Positions 35,083 to 46,514 of a stretch of DNA of 64,000 nt are shown here, in pieces. This stretch comes from Cycas panzhihuaensis (lineage: Eukaryota > Cycadophyta): positions 214,651,741 through 214,715,740 of the forward strand of contig CM041465.1 of assembly GCA_023213395.1 (NCBI GenBank). The letters are read 5' to 3'. Numbering within the stretch: position 1 is the first letter of the stretch; each line of letters starts with the position of its first letter. Position numbers and translations under genes: made by a program. The notes beneath the pieces are model-generated. The model saw only the letters and a program-made list of their open reading frames with translations, did not search any database and had not been told where the DNA came from.

Positions 35083-37679
35083 TGAAACGCTCTCTGCGGG
35101 GTGGTGATCCTACGTCTAGCAAAGGGGGATAAAAGATACTACGCTAACTAGGCTAGACAGCGAGGACCTCACCTCGCAGGACGTCCGTGCGCCGGAGCGC
35201 GGGTTTGGAACTGCAAGGTGCCTGGTTGCTTCCAGGTAGCCGTGCAAAAGCGAGGCCTTCCTACCCTTCGGATGGCCGGGAAGGAGAGGAGACGCCTCGC
35301 GCATTGCGGCTTCTCAAGGCAATGAGAAGGCAACGAAGGCAAGGGGGGATAACTGATCCAACACACAAGCAAACGGCAAAAAGGATAGCTCGGGTTTGAC
35401 ACAAAAAGGGGGGTGTCTACACTATGCTACGTAAAACAAGAAACTAGTGCAGAAAAGTAAATGCAAAGAAACGATTACTTTTTCCTTTTCCTTTATGTTT
35501 TTTATCCTTTCTTATCTATCAGGCAGATGCAAAAGACAAGACTAATATAAGGGGAAACACCAAGGAAACACGAGGAAAACCTGGATCTGGCGTTTAAGGT
35601 AGAAGCACGGTTGATCTCGCGAAGCTCTCGGCCCTCTTTCTCCTTTCTCCACACACGCGACGCCAGTTGACGGTGGCAAGAGGGTTCACTTACCTCCCCA
35701 TGAGCATGCGAAACTGAATGAAATGAAAGGACAAAAAGGAACCTCAAAACTAAGGGAGAGAAAATACCGTATGAGAGCTAACCGGCAATGGGTTCGCTCC
35801 ACGCACCACTTCCACCAACGTGATCCTGCAAGAAAGCACGAAGAGCACCTTCCTCTCGAGAGAGAGGCTACAAAATATACAAAGAGATATATGTATATGT
35901 ACAAACAAATCAACTTAGCTAAACAAACTAAGCTATATGCTAAAATATAGCAAAAATGAAACGAGAGCACACGGGATACTCCCACACTACCAAATGTCGT
36001 AAACACACAAAGTGGAACTGAGTATAGCCTCGGGATGGCTAACTCACCCACGGGAGGTCTCCAAAGGGGTTCAGGAAAGGAATGTCGGGTGGTAGCAAAG
36101 GTGAATGTGGATAATCCCAAACTGGTCTGGATGCCCTGACACAATCCCCTAAACTCCTTCGACCTGTTCCTCAAGATAGCGTGTGCGGTAAGGGGAAGAG
36201 GACAAGGGACGAAACCCTTGGGGAGAAGGACGGCAATGGGGGACGGAACCCTGCTTATCTCCCTCAAATCCTCGTGTATGCTCCCTCACCCTAGCTGACT
36301 GAGGAAAGAATTGAAGAAGGCTTGGAGAAAATGAGGGACTCCAAAGAAAAACTGGGAAAATGGATTTGGATCAAGGTAGCACTACGGGGCAGCTATGGCC
36401 AATGATAGTCACTTTCATTTATGGGGTAAAAGAGGTAAAGCAGGGAGAAAGAAGAGGTGGAATGCTTGCTAGTAAAAATGGAAAAAAGATTGCAAGCATG
36501 GCCAAAGGTTTGCAAGTAAAAAAAAAGGGAACGAAGTACAAATGAAAAGAAGAGAAAATGCAAGTAAAATACAAGAAATTGCAAGCAAACCTAAGGGGTA
36601 CCTTGTGTAGAAAGGTCAAGCATGCTTCCTGCCACTAGGAATAGCAGCAATGAAGGTCAAATGGAGGCTGATTATGAGTATGTCCTGCTGAAGTGTAGAT
36701 GGAAGAGGCTCCTTGTGAAGTTGGAGTCAGAAGCAAGTCTTTGGGCGCTTCTTGGTTGAAGAAGTCCCTTGAATCTCGAAAGCATTGCAAGGGAGTAAAG
36801 CCGGTTGTGGAGAGCGATGAGGCAGCAATTGCCCTGAAAAATCCACTAGTGGCAGCCTGGTTCACCCTCCTCGCTTTGTGCATGAACTTGATGTGTTTTC
36901 TGCCTTTTCTGTGTGCAATCTCTTAGAAAATCCTCTTGAAAGTTTTGAAAATGGGCCAAAAGTCTGAAAAATGAGCAAAGATCCTCGAAATGGGAGGAAA
37001 ATCCCTTTATCCCGCTCACGGCAGTGAACGCTGGGGATGTCGAGCACCTCCATCGAGCGAAGCCACGCGGCGGTTTCGAAAAGCGTAATCGTCACGTGGT
37101 TCTTTTTTTAAGTTTCAAACGATCGTCTTGCGGAAAAACTCTGCATCACCGCAAACTCTGCGGTACCACTTAGTTTACCACGGTATCAGCATGAAACTAA
37201 AAAAAAAGAAAAATAAGCAGCAGAATCAGGTTTTGAAGCAAAAACAGAAACTAATTATGAATTAAATCAGCTGGGTAAATGCCCAGGCAGTGGGCAAGTA
37301 CCCAAAACAACCCAAAAAGTCCTAACTAAGGATCGAGTTTGACTTAGAAAGGATGGCAACGCAAACGACATATCGCAACATGAGCAAGTAAACTAGCAGA
37401 AATAATCCTGGGAGACTTTGGAGACATCGTGAGTGGTTGTACGCCATACGGGGTGTCGCATTCGCTGAGGAATGCTCCCGCTGTGAGTCGTCATAGGCTG
37501 AAGGCATGCCGTTAGGCAGATGCATTATGAGCAAGCAGACAATCAACGCGTGCAGGCAGGCAGATGTCAAGCAACCTACTCTAAATTACCCTAATTAACA
37601 TGGGTAAGAAAGTGCGAAAATATACCTGAACAAACCTGCGTCGATGCGTCTCGAGTCAATTCCTATTAGCTAGGAAACA
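35083..37679 (-). repeat. 3' LTR of Tat-like element A
   Basis: TGAAACGCTCTCTGCGG to ...TTAGCTAGGAAACA on the + strand. It is colinear with 43398-45987 and with B's LTRs. A CACGTG G-box lies at 37093-37098; B's left LTR has one at 52514-52519. Open frames in the LTR, for instance the 193-codon one at 35686-36267, have no family motif and are not called as genes. Confidence 0.92.
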
Positions 37680-37689
37680 CTGCCCCCTT
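37680..37689 (-). promoter_or_regulatory. Polypurine tract of element A
   Basis: On the coding strand AAGGGGGCAG directly precedes the LTR end TGTTTCC. The same sequence is at B 53133-53142. Confidence 0.7.
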
Positions 37690-38033
37690 GGCACCAGAGC
37701 CTCACTGCTTGGAAACGTAATGTGACGGCGAATGCTGACAACTAAAAATATGAGTAGCACATGCATATATATATGTAAAAACAATAAAGAGCGGCACATG
37801 GACCAAGGGCGTAGGCGAGTGTCGTGGCGGAACACGTGGACAAGGGAGACGGGGACGAGGACAACGTAGGGGTTGCCTACGTGTCGTCTAAACATTGACC
37901 AAATAAATAAGCAAGAAGAAAGGGATGCCTCGCCGGTCAAGTGCAACGCGAAGTAGGAGGGCGTCCAGCAAGTAAAGCAAGCAATCTAACCAAAAGCAAC
38001 CATAGACTTGGGCACGGGCTGGCCAAGCAAGTC

Positions 38034-38453
38034 TCAGGGGCGGTCATCTAGAAGAGGGAGGCGACGCTCAAGGATGAGGCGGACGAGGCCGCCACCGCCG
38101 CTGAGGTGCCTCGGGATATGCTGAATATCTACTGATGAGAAACAAGCCAGAAGAGACCTGGAGGCAGACGCGAGGGTTCTCAGGTGAGGGCATCGCACCT
38201 GGTAAACCTAGGTGAGATGGGACACCACAACCTGAGAATCACAAAACAACACAATGGAACCGCGATGGAAATAGAGAGCATCAATAAGGGCTTTAATAAC
38301 GGCCATGTACTCGGTTTCGTTATTGGTAGCCTCAGGAAGAAAGACCCCGGAACGCAAGAAGTCGTGTCTGGAGGGGCTACGAAGGATCCACGCAGCGGCG
38401 GAAGGCCCGGGGTTGTCGCGACTTCCACCATCGGTGAAAACGAGGAGAGACAT
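38034..38453 (-). pseudogene. Archaeal-type RNase H (aRNH) of element A
   Basis: The frame starts with its own ATG: MSLLVFTDGGSRDNPGPSAA, with the first catalytic Asp in TDGGS, the Glu in ATNNETEY and the second Asp in LFCDSQVVVSHL. An in-frame TAG (38208-38210) replaces the Gln that B has there. Beyond it the frame continues VYQVRCPHLRTLASA and VDIQHIPRHL to a stop at 38034. The last acidic block (VEADSL in B) reads SGGGGLV here, so the fourth catalytic Asp is lost. This RNase H type was acquired by Tat-lineage elements in addition to the native domain. It lies alone near the 3' LTR. Confidence 0.85.
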
Positions 38454-38911
38454 GGCTGGATACTAAGCTCTGGTAAACAAACACAAATAGTAATGACAGT
38501 AAAACAAAGACTGGAATGGTAAGCACGAAAAGAGCCAAGAAGGGTAGGAGGACCTAGCAATAAGGTTACCCAAGAATGAAAGCAAGCAATCTAGCCACTG
38601 GCTGAGAGTGGGCGAAGAAAAGACGCCCTAGAGTGCCAAAGGTTACTTTGGGAAGAAAAACATGCCCCTAGACTGGGGGAGCATTTCCTTTGGGGACCCC
38701 AGGAGCGAGAAAGGGCTGCAAAAACGAGTCCAAGGCGGCGAAACATGCCAAACAAGTATAAACTCGGGCATGCACGGGAGCAAATACAGAAATCTAAGGC
38801 AAAAGGGCCCTACCAAAAGTGCAATAATGAGGCACCATAAATGCTCCCGCGAGGGGAGGCAGAAAGGCCATCCATAGGGCACAATGAGTGACAGGGCCAG
38901 AAGGCAAAGGC

Positions 38912-39309
38912 TATGAGGGGAATGGTGTGAATCATGTATGATAGAGATAGCATGTATGATTTACTTTTGTAGATGAATATTTTTGTATGTTATAAATGTT
39001 TATATGTTGATATGTAGATATGTAGATTTTGTTGTAAATATTTGTTGCAATATGCATGCGTTTCCTTCCATGTATGGCCATATGTCTAACGGGAGCACAC
39101 ACACCCACCGCAAGCTGAGGTGATCGAGAAGTGTGAAGTTAGAAATAGAGCGATATGCACGTCCACAGGGGAGCATAGCGGAATATGCGAAGGAAACGAC
39201 AGGCACAAGAGGGGAGTGACGATACTCCACAGCGTCGTCCTAGTTTGGGGGATGCCCAAAATAGGAGGACAAAGGTTCCCGAGAGCACCCAGGAACGCGG
39301 GTTCCACGA
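38912..39309. other. A-specific segment between aRNH and hairpin repeats
   Basis: At 38912 the sequence stops matching B (last shared text agggccagaaggcaaaggct) and similarity returns near 39310. The segment is partly AT-rich (tgtatg, tagatatg) and partly GC-rich. It has no recognised gene. B has an unrelated segment of similar size in this place (54372-54858). Confidence 0.6.
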
Positions 39310-39335
39310 GAGGAACTGGAAGAAGAAACGAAAAT

Positions 39336-39505
39336 CCATCTTAAATTGCCATCCTACCCGTGGTTGGGAGGAATGGGAACAATTTAAAATGGTAGTTTAG
39401 GCTCATTTCGGAGCATGAATCCATCTTAAATTGCCATTCAACCCGTGGTTGGGAGGAATGGGAACAATTTAAAATGGTAGTTTAGGCTCGTTTCAGAGCA
39501 TAAAG
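39336..39505. repeat. 85-bp tandem duplication, each unit with a 57-bp hairpin
   Basis: CCATCTTAAATTG...CAATTTAAAATGG can pair across each unit (39336-39392 and 39421-39477), with a second inner arm CCATTC/GAATGG and a loop around acccgtggttgggagg. Element B has one copy at 54887-54943, whose right arm reads CAGTTTAAGATGG and preserves most pairing. The units are exactly 85 bp apart. Confidence 0.85.
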
Positions 39506-40157
39506 AGAACAAGAGGTGTGCCTAGACCCCATAGAGGTAGGGGTAATCACACGCAGGGTAGGAGATAGGTGACGAAGAATAGGCTTAGTTTGGCTAGGCC
39601 TACCAGTAAACTTACTATGGTCAGAACCATATGAGTGCAACGGACCTGGCACACGGTGGATCGCGTGGCAAGGTTGCATCCGAGTAAGAGTGGCTCTAGT
39701 CTGAGGTAAGGATCTAGAGCGCGAAGAAGAAGTGCCTCTACGAGTGGCTCGTCGACGTGGACGCCTACGTGAAACCGCTCGGGGAGGCCAAGAAGGTAAA
39801 ATAAATGGCTAGTTTAAGACCAGTGGCTCAGGAGCCAATGTAGAATGAGGAGGAGTGGGAATATCCGATCGAGATATTCCCCTAAGTGCTTGCGAAACCA
39901 GGGTGACACGTCGAGGAGAGAACGCATAACCCTCGCTATCCGAACCGTAATCACCCATGGCAATTGCTAATCAGAACCACCTATGCCAATAGGGGCAAAC
40001 CTAACTAGGTTTGGCTCATGGCATGGCATAGGGTTCGACTAATGAAGGTCGGTCTCCTGAAATAAAGATCCCACTAAGGGGTAACCTCCTCGTGATCGCT
40101 ATCTTCATCATCGAAGACTACCGGCAGTCGGATGAGAGGTGTGAGACAAAGATAGGC
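39506..40157 (-). other. Deletion-scar segment in place of RT-integrase in A
   Basis: This stretch replaces about 3.3 kb of B between the post-protease linker and the hairpin. On the minus strand FAPIGIGGSD (near 40000) still corresponds to FTPIGVGSYG of B (near 58360), so the linker is shared. The rest is unlike B. Arg/Leu/Pro-rich open frames here show no known domain. Confidence 0.6.
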
Positions 40158-41030
40158 TCACGGCGACAACTTTAACTTGTCCTTCATGGATAAATTTAAG
40201 TTGCCCCCATTGCATGGAGCGATTGTTCCCATCCGGGTCGAGCCATGGTCGCCTAACAAGAGGTTGTACTCTACATCAACATCGAGTACAAAGAACTCGA
40301 CAGAAACAGTTTTCCCTCCTAAGGTGAGGGAAAGGGAGACTGGCCCTAGAGGGGACTTCGCAGTGCCATCATACCCTTGGCATTTCCAAGGGACAGACTC
40401 AAGAGCTACTATGCCTAGCTCCTTGAGCATATGCGCAGGCATAGCATTAACCGAGGAGCCATTGTCTACAATGGTCCTCTTTATGATACAATCAGGAGTG
40501 TCAATGGTAATGACGAATCTGCACGTAAAAGCTTCTCCGCTGGGAGATGGGAGATCTCTGGGATCAAATGAAATGACAGGTGGTCCATGAGAGGTAGCAC
40601 CTATCACATGGATGGAAGCATCTTGTTGGCCAAGAGCTTCAAGAAGAAGAGCTCGTTGCTCGGGGCAGCTTCTCAAGACGTCCATCAAGGACATTCCCGC
40701 AGTGACGGTGTGGAGCTCGTCAACAATAGAAAAGGGCTTACCCTTCCCTGTGGGTTGGGTAAGCGCCCTTCGAAAATCATAACGGCCAGGGCGCACGGGG
40801 ATAGTCTTGGGAAGCACAGGAATCTCCAGAGGAACGGCTTCCGGAGGGGGATCAAGGTGAGATGTGGATGAAGAGGCACCGGCTGCCTCTTTAACAGCTT
40901 GGGACTGGGTTAAGGCATATAACGGAGTGGTCTCAAGCAATTGAACGACCTTCTTTCCCTTGTAGTAGGACTGTGAAGGCAATGGAGCACGGCGGTCAGG
41001 GGAGCATGAAGGGGAAGGTGACCTTCGCAC
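40158..41030 (-). pseudogene. gag C-terminus and aspartic protease of element A
   Basis: This is an open piece of 290 codons. Residues 1-30 are the basic Arg/Ser tail of Gag; about 75-125 hold the conserved RPGRYDFRRAL and MSLMDVLRSCPEQ. The protease follows: PPVISFDPRDL, TIDTPDCIIKRTIVDNGSSV with the active site D-N-G-S at residues 189-192 (the D-N-G form is common in plant gypsy proteases), then VLDVDVEYNLLLG, the partner flap and I-LG block. In A this domain looks intact, although upstream gag frameshifts would stop its translation. Confidence 0.8.
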
Positions 41031-43228
41031 ACCCTTCCCTCTACCATGCGAAGGGCAGGGATCGGGAGATCTATCCCGATTCTGATTGTTCCTTTGCTGA
41101 ACAATCCATGCTTGGGGAACGGGTCTCTATGAACAGGCTGATCGAGGTTAGGCCTCAATGCTCGCTTAGGGGACGAATCGCGCGGTGGGGCGTCACGTGG
41201 GTGCTGTGCCCGGCAACGCGCATCGTCATGGAAACACTCCCTGTGGATAGAACACCACCTCTTCTCAAGGTGAGGATCGATCCTCCTTACTTGAGAAGGT
41301 TAGGTGTTGCCCCCTTTTAGGGGCATCGCACAAGAAGCCTGCTGAACAGGTTTATGGGAGGCTGGCGACGAAGGAGGCTGGAGCTTTAACTCCTTCATCG
41401 TTCGCTCGAACGAGCGAATAGCAGGCGGGTGATCCGTGGTCCTCTCGCTTGGATGAGAGGTGGACTCAGCGGCCGCCAAGGTTTGGTCTCCTTCGCCGGG
41501 AGGCGCTCACCTGCTAAGTAGGGCTTAGGAGGTTTCTTGAGTCCAGCTTGGATCTCAATGGCCTCCAGCGCCAAGCACCTCGTAATCGTGGAGTCACATG
41601 TGGTTGCCCCCATCTTGAGGACTTCCACATGCACTTCGGGGCGAAGTGCGTTGACAAAGAGATCTCGCTTCAACTCTTCAGGCAACGTGGCCTTGGTAGA
41701 GTGAAGAAGATCATGAAAGCATCGCACAAAGTCACGGTTCATCTCATCGTGGCCTTGTTTAAGCGACAGAAGTGCCTTCATTCCACTTTTGAATGGACGG
41801 GCTACGTCAAAATAGTTGACGAACTCGTCCACCAATTGCTGGAATGAGGAAATTGAATGGGCGGGAAGGTGGTAAAACCACTTGAGGGCGTCGCCCTGCA
41901 AGGACCACGGAAAGAGCTTCATCAAGATATGGTCGTAAGCCCAATAATCGATGCACACCATGGAAAAGTCACAGACATGCTCGCTGGGTCTCATGACGAA
42001 GTTCCGTCGAATTTGGGAACTTCAGGAGGGTGAGGCGGCAAGTTGGTCCTTAGCGCCTCAACAGATAATGGCGTCGACTTGTAGTCCACGAAAGGACGTG
42101 TCCTTGCTTGGGCTAACGGATCGACGACTGGCAAAGGAACGGATGGGGGTGGTAGGCCCATCCCTCCTTGGGAAAACACCCCTTGTTGAAAAGGGGTTTG
42201 CGGGTAAAAGCTCTAGAAGGGAGGTATACTTCCTTGCGATGAAGCAACAACAGGAGTTGCGCTTGACGATGGAAATGCAGGGTGAGGAACCGAGTTTTGC
42301 CCATAGGGGCCACCCGTAGGTGGCGCAACCCCGTATGGATGCAACGGGTCTACCCCATAGACAGGGAGATGGTTTCCCTTAACCTGCCCCCAAGGTTGAG
42401 ATGTGTAACCTAGGGGCACGTAAAGGGAAGGACCACCAGCCGAGCTAGGAATGTATGTAGGAGTGGGTCCTACATATCCAACGGGGGCAGCGCTAACAGG
42501 CCCCTGAGGCCTACTAGGGAACACGTGTGCCACATTTGAAGGCAGCGCATGCGTTTGGCTAGGGAGTGGCATGATGACCCTGAGTTGGGGAAAGGTCATG
42601 CCACGAGCGGGTCCTCAAGAAACAGGACTGCGGCTAAGAGCGGGCGGTGTAACGCTTGCCCTAGGAGCCAGGGTGGATACGGCATAGGACGAGCGTGCGC
42701 GGGTAGGAGCATCAATCGTGGTAGAAGGCGCAGGGATGGATGAGAAAGGTGCTACATTGTGCATCATTTCCTCAAACCATCTAGGGCGCAATGGCGAGTT
42801 GCTCGGAAATACTCGCTAATCGCCTCGACTACGTTGGCAGGAGGGGTATCTTCATAGCCATATGAAGTCAACGGGATCTCGAACGTAGGGGATCCCTCGG
42901 GACGCTCCTCATAAGGTTCACCCGTGGGATGGTGAGTCCCATGAGGAGCAGAACCTTCCTCTACATGGGAGGAAGGGCGAAAGTCATCAGGGTGAAAATG
43001 GTCATCAGGGTAGTATATGGAATCATCGCCCTCATGGGCGGATTCTGGCATAGAGGTGGGGAACTCTTGAGTTCCCGAAGCCATAGAACGGTAAGCCCAA
43101 TCAGACGGGTAACCTTCCATTGTCGATTCGGGGTTCGACGACGGAAAGGAACTAGGCGATTGGCCTTCTAGCAACGGAGGCAAACCTCGCAAATGACGCG
43201 AGAAACGTCGCATGCAACGCCTTTGCAA
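41031..43228 (-). pseudogene. gag of Tat-like element A
   Basis: It starts at the ATG 43228 (MQRRCMRRFSRHLRG). An acidic, Pro/Ser-rich N-terminal part with EGDDSIYYPDDHFHPDDFRP follows, then a long Pro/Gly-rich region (PLGYTSQPWGQVKG, HPYGVAPPTGG) and the Gag core near 41994-41500: VCIDYWAYDHILMKLFPWSL, GDALKWFYHLPAHSISSFQQ, LFVNALRPEVHVEVLKMGAT. The zinc-finger segment near 41220 matches B. Frameshifts near 42764-42600, 42210 and 41990 split it into four open pieces. Confidence 0.8.
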
Positions 43229-43383
43229 GCGTTGTTAGAAGAAACAAAAAGAGAAAAGAAAAAAAAGAGATGCAAGCGCGTTGGGGGTTGCCCAACGAAA
43301 AATACAGAATGAGAACTCACCTAGAGGCAAGAACACCAACGTAAGAGAGAAGCAAATTTAGCTTCCTAACCGGGCAGCCCCAA

Positions 43384-43394
43384 GATGGTCACCA
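43384..43394 (-). promoter_or_regulatory. Probable primer-binding site of element A
   Basis: On the coding strand TGGTGACCATC follows the 5' LTR after a 3-base spacer. B has TGGCGACCATC with no spacer (61787-61797). This is not the iMet-type site used by the copia elements here; the matching tRNA was not identified. Confidence 0.6.
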
Positions 43395-43397
43395 AAG

Positions 43398-45987
43398 TGA
43401 AACGCTCATGGGCGGTGATCCTATGTCTAGCAAAGGGGGATAAAAGACACTATGCTAACTAGGCTAGACAGCGAGGACCTCACCTCGTAGGACGTCTGGT
43501 GCCGAGCGCAGTTCGGATCGCAAGGTGCCTGGTTGCTTCCAGGTAGCCGTGTAAAAGCGAGGTCTTCCTACCCTTCGGATGGCCGAGAAGGAGAGGAGAC
43601 GCCTTGCGCATTGCGACTTCTCAAGGCAATGAGAAGGCAACGAAGGCAAGGGGGGACAACTGATCCAACACGTAAGCAAACGGTAAAAAGGATAGCTCGG
43701 GTCTGACACAAAAATGGGGGTGTCTACACTATGCTACGTAAAATAAGAAACTAGTGCAGAAAAGTAAATGCAAAGAAACGATTATTTTTTCCTTTTCCTT
43801 TATGTTCTTTATCCTTTCTTATCTATCAGGCAGATGCAAAAGACAAGACTAATATAAGGGGAAACACAAAGGAAACACGAGGAAAACCTGGATCTGGCGT
43901 TTGAGGTAGAAGCACAGTTGATCTCGCAAAGCTCCGGGCCCTCTTTCTCCTTTCTCCACGCACGTGACGCCGGTTGACGGTGGCAAGGGGGTTCACTTAC
44001 CTCCCCATAAGCATGCGAAACCGAATGAAATGAAAGGACAAAAAGGAACCTCAAAACTAAGGGAGAGAAAATACCGTATGAGAGCTAACCGGCAATGGGT
44101 TCGCTCCACGCACCACTTCCACCAACGCGATCCTGCAAGAAAGCACGAAGAGCACCTTCCTCTCGAGAGAGAGGCTACAAAATATACAAAGAGGTATATG
44201 TATATGTATCGAACTCAAATCAACTTAGCTAAACAAACTAAGCTATATGCTGAAATGTAGCAAAAATGAAACGAGAGCACACAGGATACTCCCACACTAC
44301 CAAATGTCGCAAACACACAAAGTGGAACTGAGTATAGCCCTGGATGGCTAACTCACCACCTGGAGGTCTCCAAAGGGGTTCGGAAAGGAATGCCGTGGTA
44401 GCAAAGGTGAATGTGGATAATCCCAAACCGGCCCCGGATGCTCGACACAATCTCCTAAACTCCTTTAACCTGCTCCTCGAGACAAATATTATGCGGTAAG
44501 GGGAAGAGGACAAGGGACGGAACCCTTAGGGAGAAGGACGACAATGGGGGACGGAACCCCGCCTATCTCCCTCAAATCCTCATGTATGCTCCCTCACCCT
44601 AGCTGACTGAGGAAAGAATGGAAGAAGGCTTGGAGAAAATGAGGGACTCCAAAGAAAAACTGGGAAAATAGATTTGGGTCAAGGTAGCACTATGGGGTAG
44701 CTATGGCCAATGATAGTCACTTTCATTTATGGGGTAAAAGAGGTAAAGCAGGGAGAAAGAAGAGGTGGAATGCTTGCTAGTAAAAATGGAAAAAAGATTG
44801 CAAGCATGCCCAAAGGTTTGCAAGTGAAAAAAAAGGGAATGAAGTACAAATGAAAAGAAGAGAAAATGCAAGTAAAATACAAGAAATTGCAAGAAAACCT
44901 AAGGGGTACCTTGTCTAGAAAGGTCAAGCATGCTTCCTGCCACTAGGAACAGCAGCAATGAAGGTCAAATGGAGGCTGATTATGAGTATGTCCTGCTGAA
45001 GTGTAGATGGAAGAGGCTCCTTGTGAAGTTGGAGCTGTGAAGCAAGTCTTTGGGGCAGCTTCTTGGTTGAAGAAGTCTCTTGAATCTCCGAAAACCGCAA
45101 GGGGAGTAAAGCTGGTTGTGGCGAGCAGTAAGGGGCGGCAAGGGCCCTAAAAATCCATCGGTGGCACCGTTCACCCTCCTCAGTTGTTGTGCATGAACTT
45201 GATGTGTTTTCTGTCTTTTCCTGTGTGCAATCTCTTAGAAAATCCTCTTGAAAGTTTTGAAAATGGGTCAAAAGTCTGAAAAAATGAGCAAAAGATCCCT
45301 GGAAATGGGGAGGAAAAATCCCTTTATCCCTCGCTCACGTGAGGGTGAACGCTGGGGATGTCGTGGCGCCCATCGAACGAGCCACGCCAGCTTTCGAAAA
45401 GCGAAAATCGTCAAGTGGTTCTCTTTTAAATTTCAAATAGCCGCATCATGGAAAACTGGCAGTACCGCTGCAAACTCCACGGTATCGCTTAGTTTACCGC
45501 GGTATTAGCCTGAAACTAAAAATAAATAAAAACAAGTAGCAGAATCAGGTTTTGAAGCAAAAACAGAAACTAATTATGAATTAAATCAGTTGGGGGAATG
45601 CCCAGGCAGTGGGCAAGTATCCAAAACAACCCAAAAAGTCCTAACTAAGGATCGAGTTTGACTTAGAAAGGATGGCAATGCAAATGACATATCGCAACAT
45701 GAGCAAGTAAACTGGCAGAAACAATCCCGGGAGACTTTAGAGACATCGTGAGTGGTCAGACGCCATACGGTGTCGATTCACGAGGAATGCTCCCGCTGTG
45801 AGTCGTCATAGGCTGAAGGCATGCTGTTAGGCACATGCATTATGAGCAAGCATACAATCAACACGTGTAGGCAGGCAGATGTCAAGCAACCTACTATAAA
45901 TTACCCTAATTAACATGGGTAAGAAAGTGCGAAAATATACTTGAACAAACTGGCCGATGCTCGAGTCCATTCCCATTAGTCGAAATG
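43398..45987 (-). repeat. 5' LTR of Tat-like element A
   Basis: Same sequence as 35083-37679 with scattered substitutions and small indels. The outer end reads ...TTAGTCGAAATG where the other copy has TAGCTAGGAAACA, so the terminal CA is mutated. Confidence 0.9.
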
Positions 45988-45992
45988 TGGTC

Positions 45993-46233
45993 TTAAGTGA
46001 ACTTTAAATTAGATCACTTAAGTAAAATACACTTTCATGTGCATTATGTGTAATTTCATTTAACCTAACTATAATGCTCCTTCTCTCAACATAAAAGTAA
46101 AAGCTCAATGGAGGAGGCTCATTCTTACCTCCTCATTTTGTGAGAGCTACTTTCTTTCTCTCAAGTCTCTCTTGCTCCTGTGTTTGCCTTTGTGTTTAGT
46201 GTATAGAGATGAAGGATAGATCTACTCTTTTTA
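45993..46233 (+). repeat. 3' LTR of copia element D, right part
   Basis: TTAAGTGAACTTTAAATTAGATC to ...CTACTCTTTTTA, matching 21250-21482. The target duplication caaaa follows at 46234-46238. Confidence 0.9.
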
Positions 46234-46238
46234 CAAAA

Positions 46239-46514
46239 GAGACAAGGTGAAAATCTTCTAAGAATCATTCAAAAGAAATATTAGTGATAAGATGCCAAAC
46301 ACTAGATCATAGCTAATAAAGGCCTTAAAACAAACAACCAAAATCTAAAGTAAAATCTAAATCTCCAGGTAGAGGCCCCTTGGTATGCTAGATATGTAGG
46401 AAGGCTAGTCATATAATGAGCCAATGTTGATTTAAGGTTGATAAAGGAATGTCACATAAAGTTACTTCTTCCATGGTATAAAAAGCCTCTGATGAAGTTG
46501 ATGGCAATGTTTAT
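46239..46514 (+). pseudogene. copia gag of element C, second part with zinc knuckle
   Basis: The frame resumes after element D as ETR, a stop, KSSKNHSKEILVIR, then a basic KSKVKSKSPGRGPLVC and the knuckle region ICRKASHIMSQC, which matches C-x2-C-x4-H-x4-C with the first Cys followed by a stop and Gly changed to Ala. Expected for the C-terminal nucleocapsid of Tork Gag. Confidence 0.75.

Larger units (their letters stand above)
35083..45987 (-). mobile_element. Tat-like Ty3/gypsy element A, pol-deleted, non-autonomous
   Basis: 10.9 kb, minus strand, between near-identical LTRs of 2597 and 2590 bp, flanked by gggtc (35078-35082) and tggtc (45988-45992). The internal region is only 5.7 kb, against 8.7 kb in the relative B. 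gag and protease are present (43228-40158) and the aRNH gene is present (38453-38034). RT, native RNase H and integrase are wholly absent; about 3.3 kb of B is missing. Younger than its host D, as its LTRs are more alike and much less AT-rich. Confidence 0.9.
21201..46233 (+). mobile_element. Ty1/copia element D inserted in gag of C
   Basis: Two 282-bp LTRs (21201-21482 and 35027-35082 plus 45993-46233) enclose leader, gag, protease, integrase, RT and RNase H in copia order. The target duplication caaaa is perfect (21196-21200 and 46234-46238). D is split twice: gypsy element G lies in its leader (21664-28115) and Tat-like element A in its 3' LTR (35083-45987). Own length is about 7.7 kb. Stops and substitutions of catalytic residues are frequent. 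Confidence 0.85.

Noticed and set aside
35686-36267. 193-codon open frame on the minus strand
   Set aside because: It lies wholly inside the LTR of A, is not preserved as an open frame in the other LTR (43998-44513), and has no domain.
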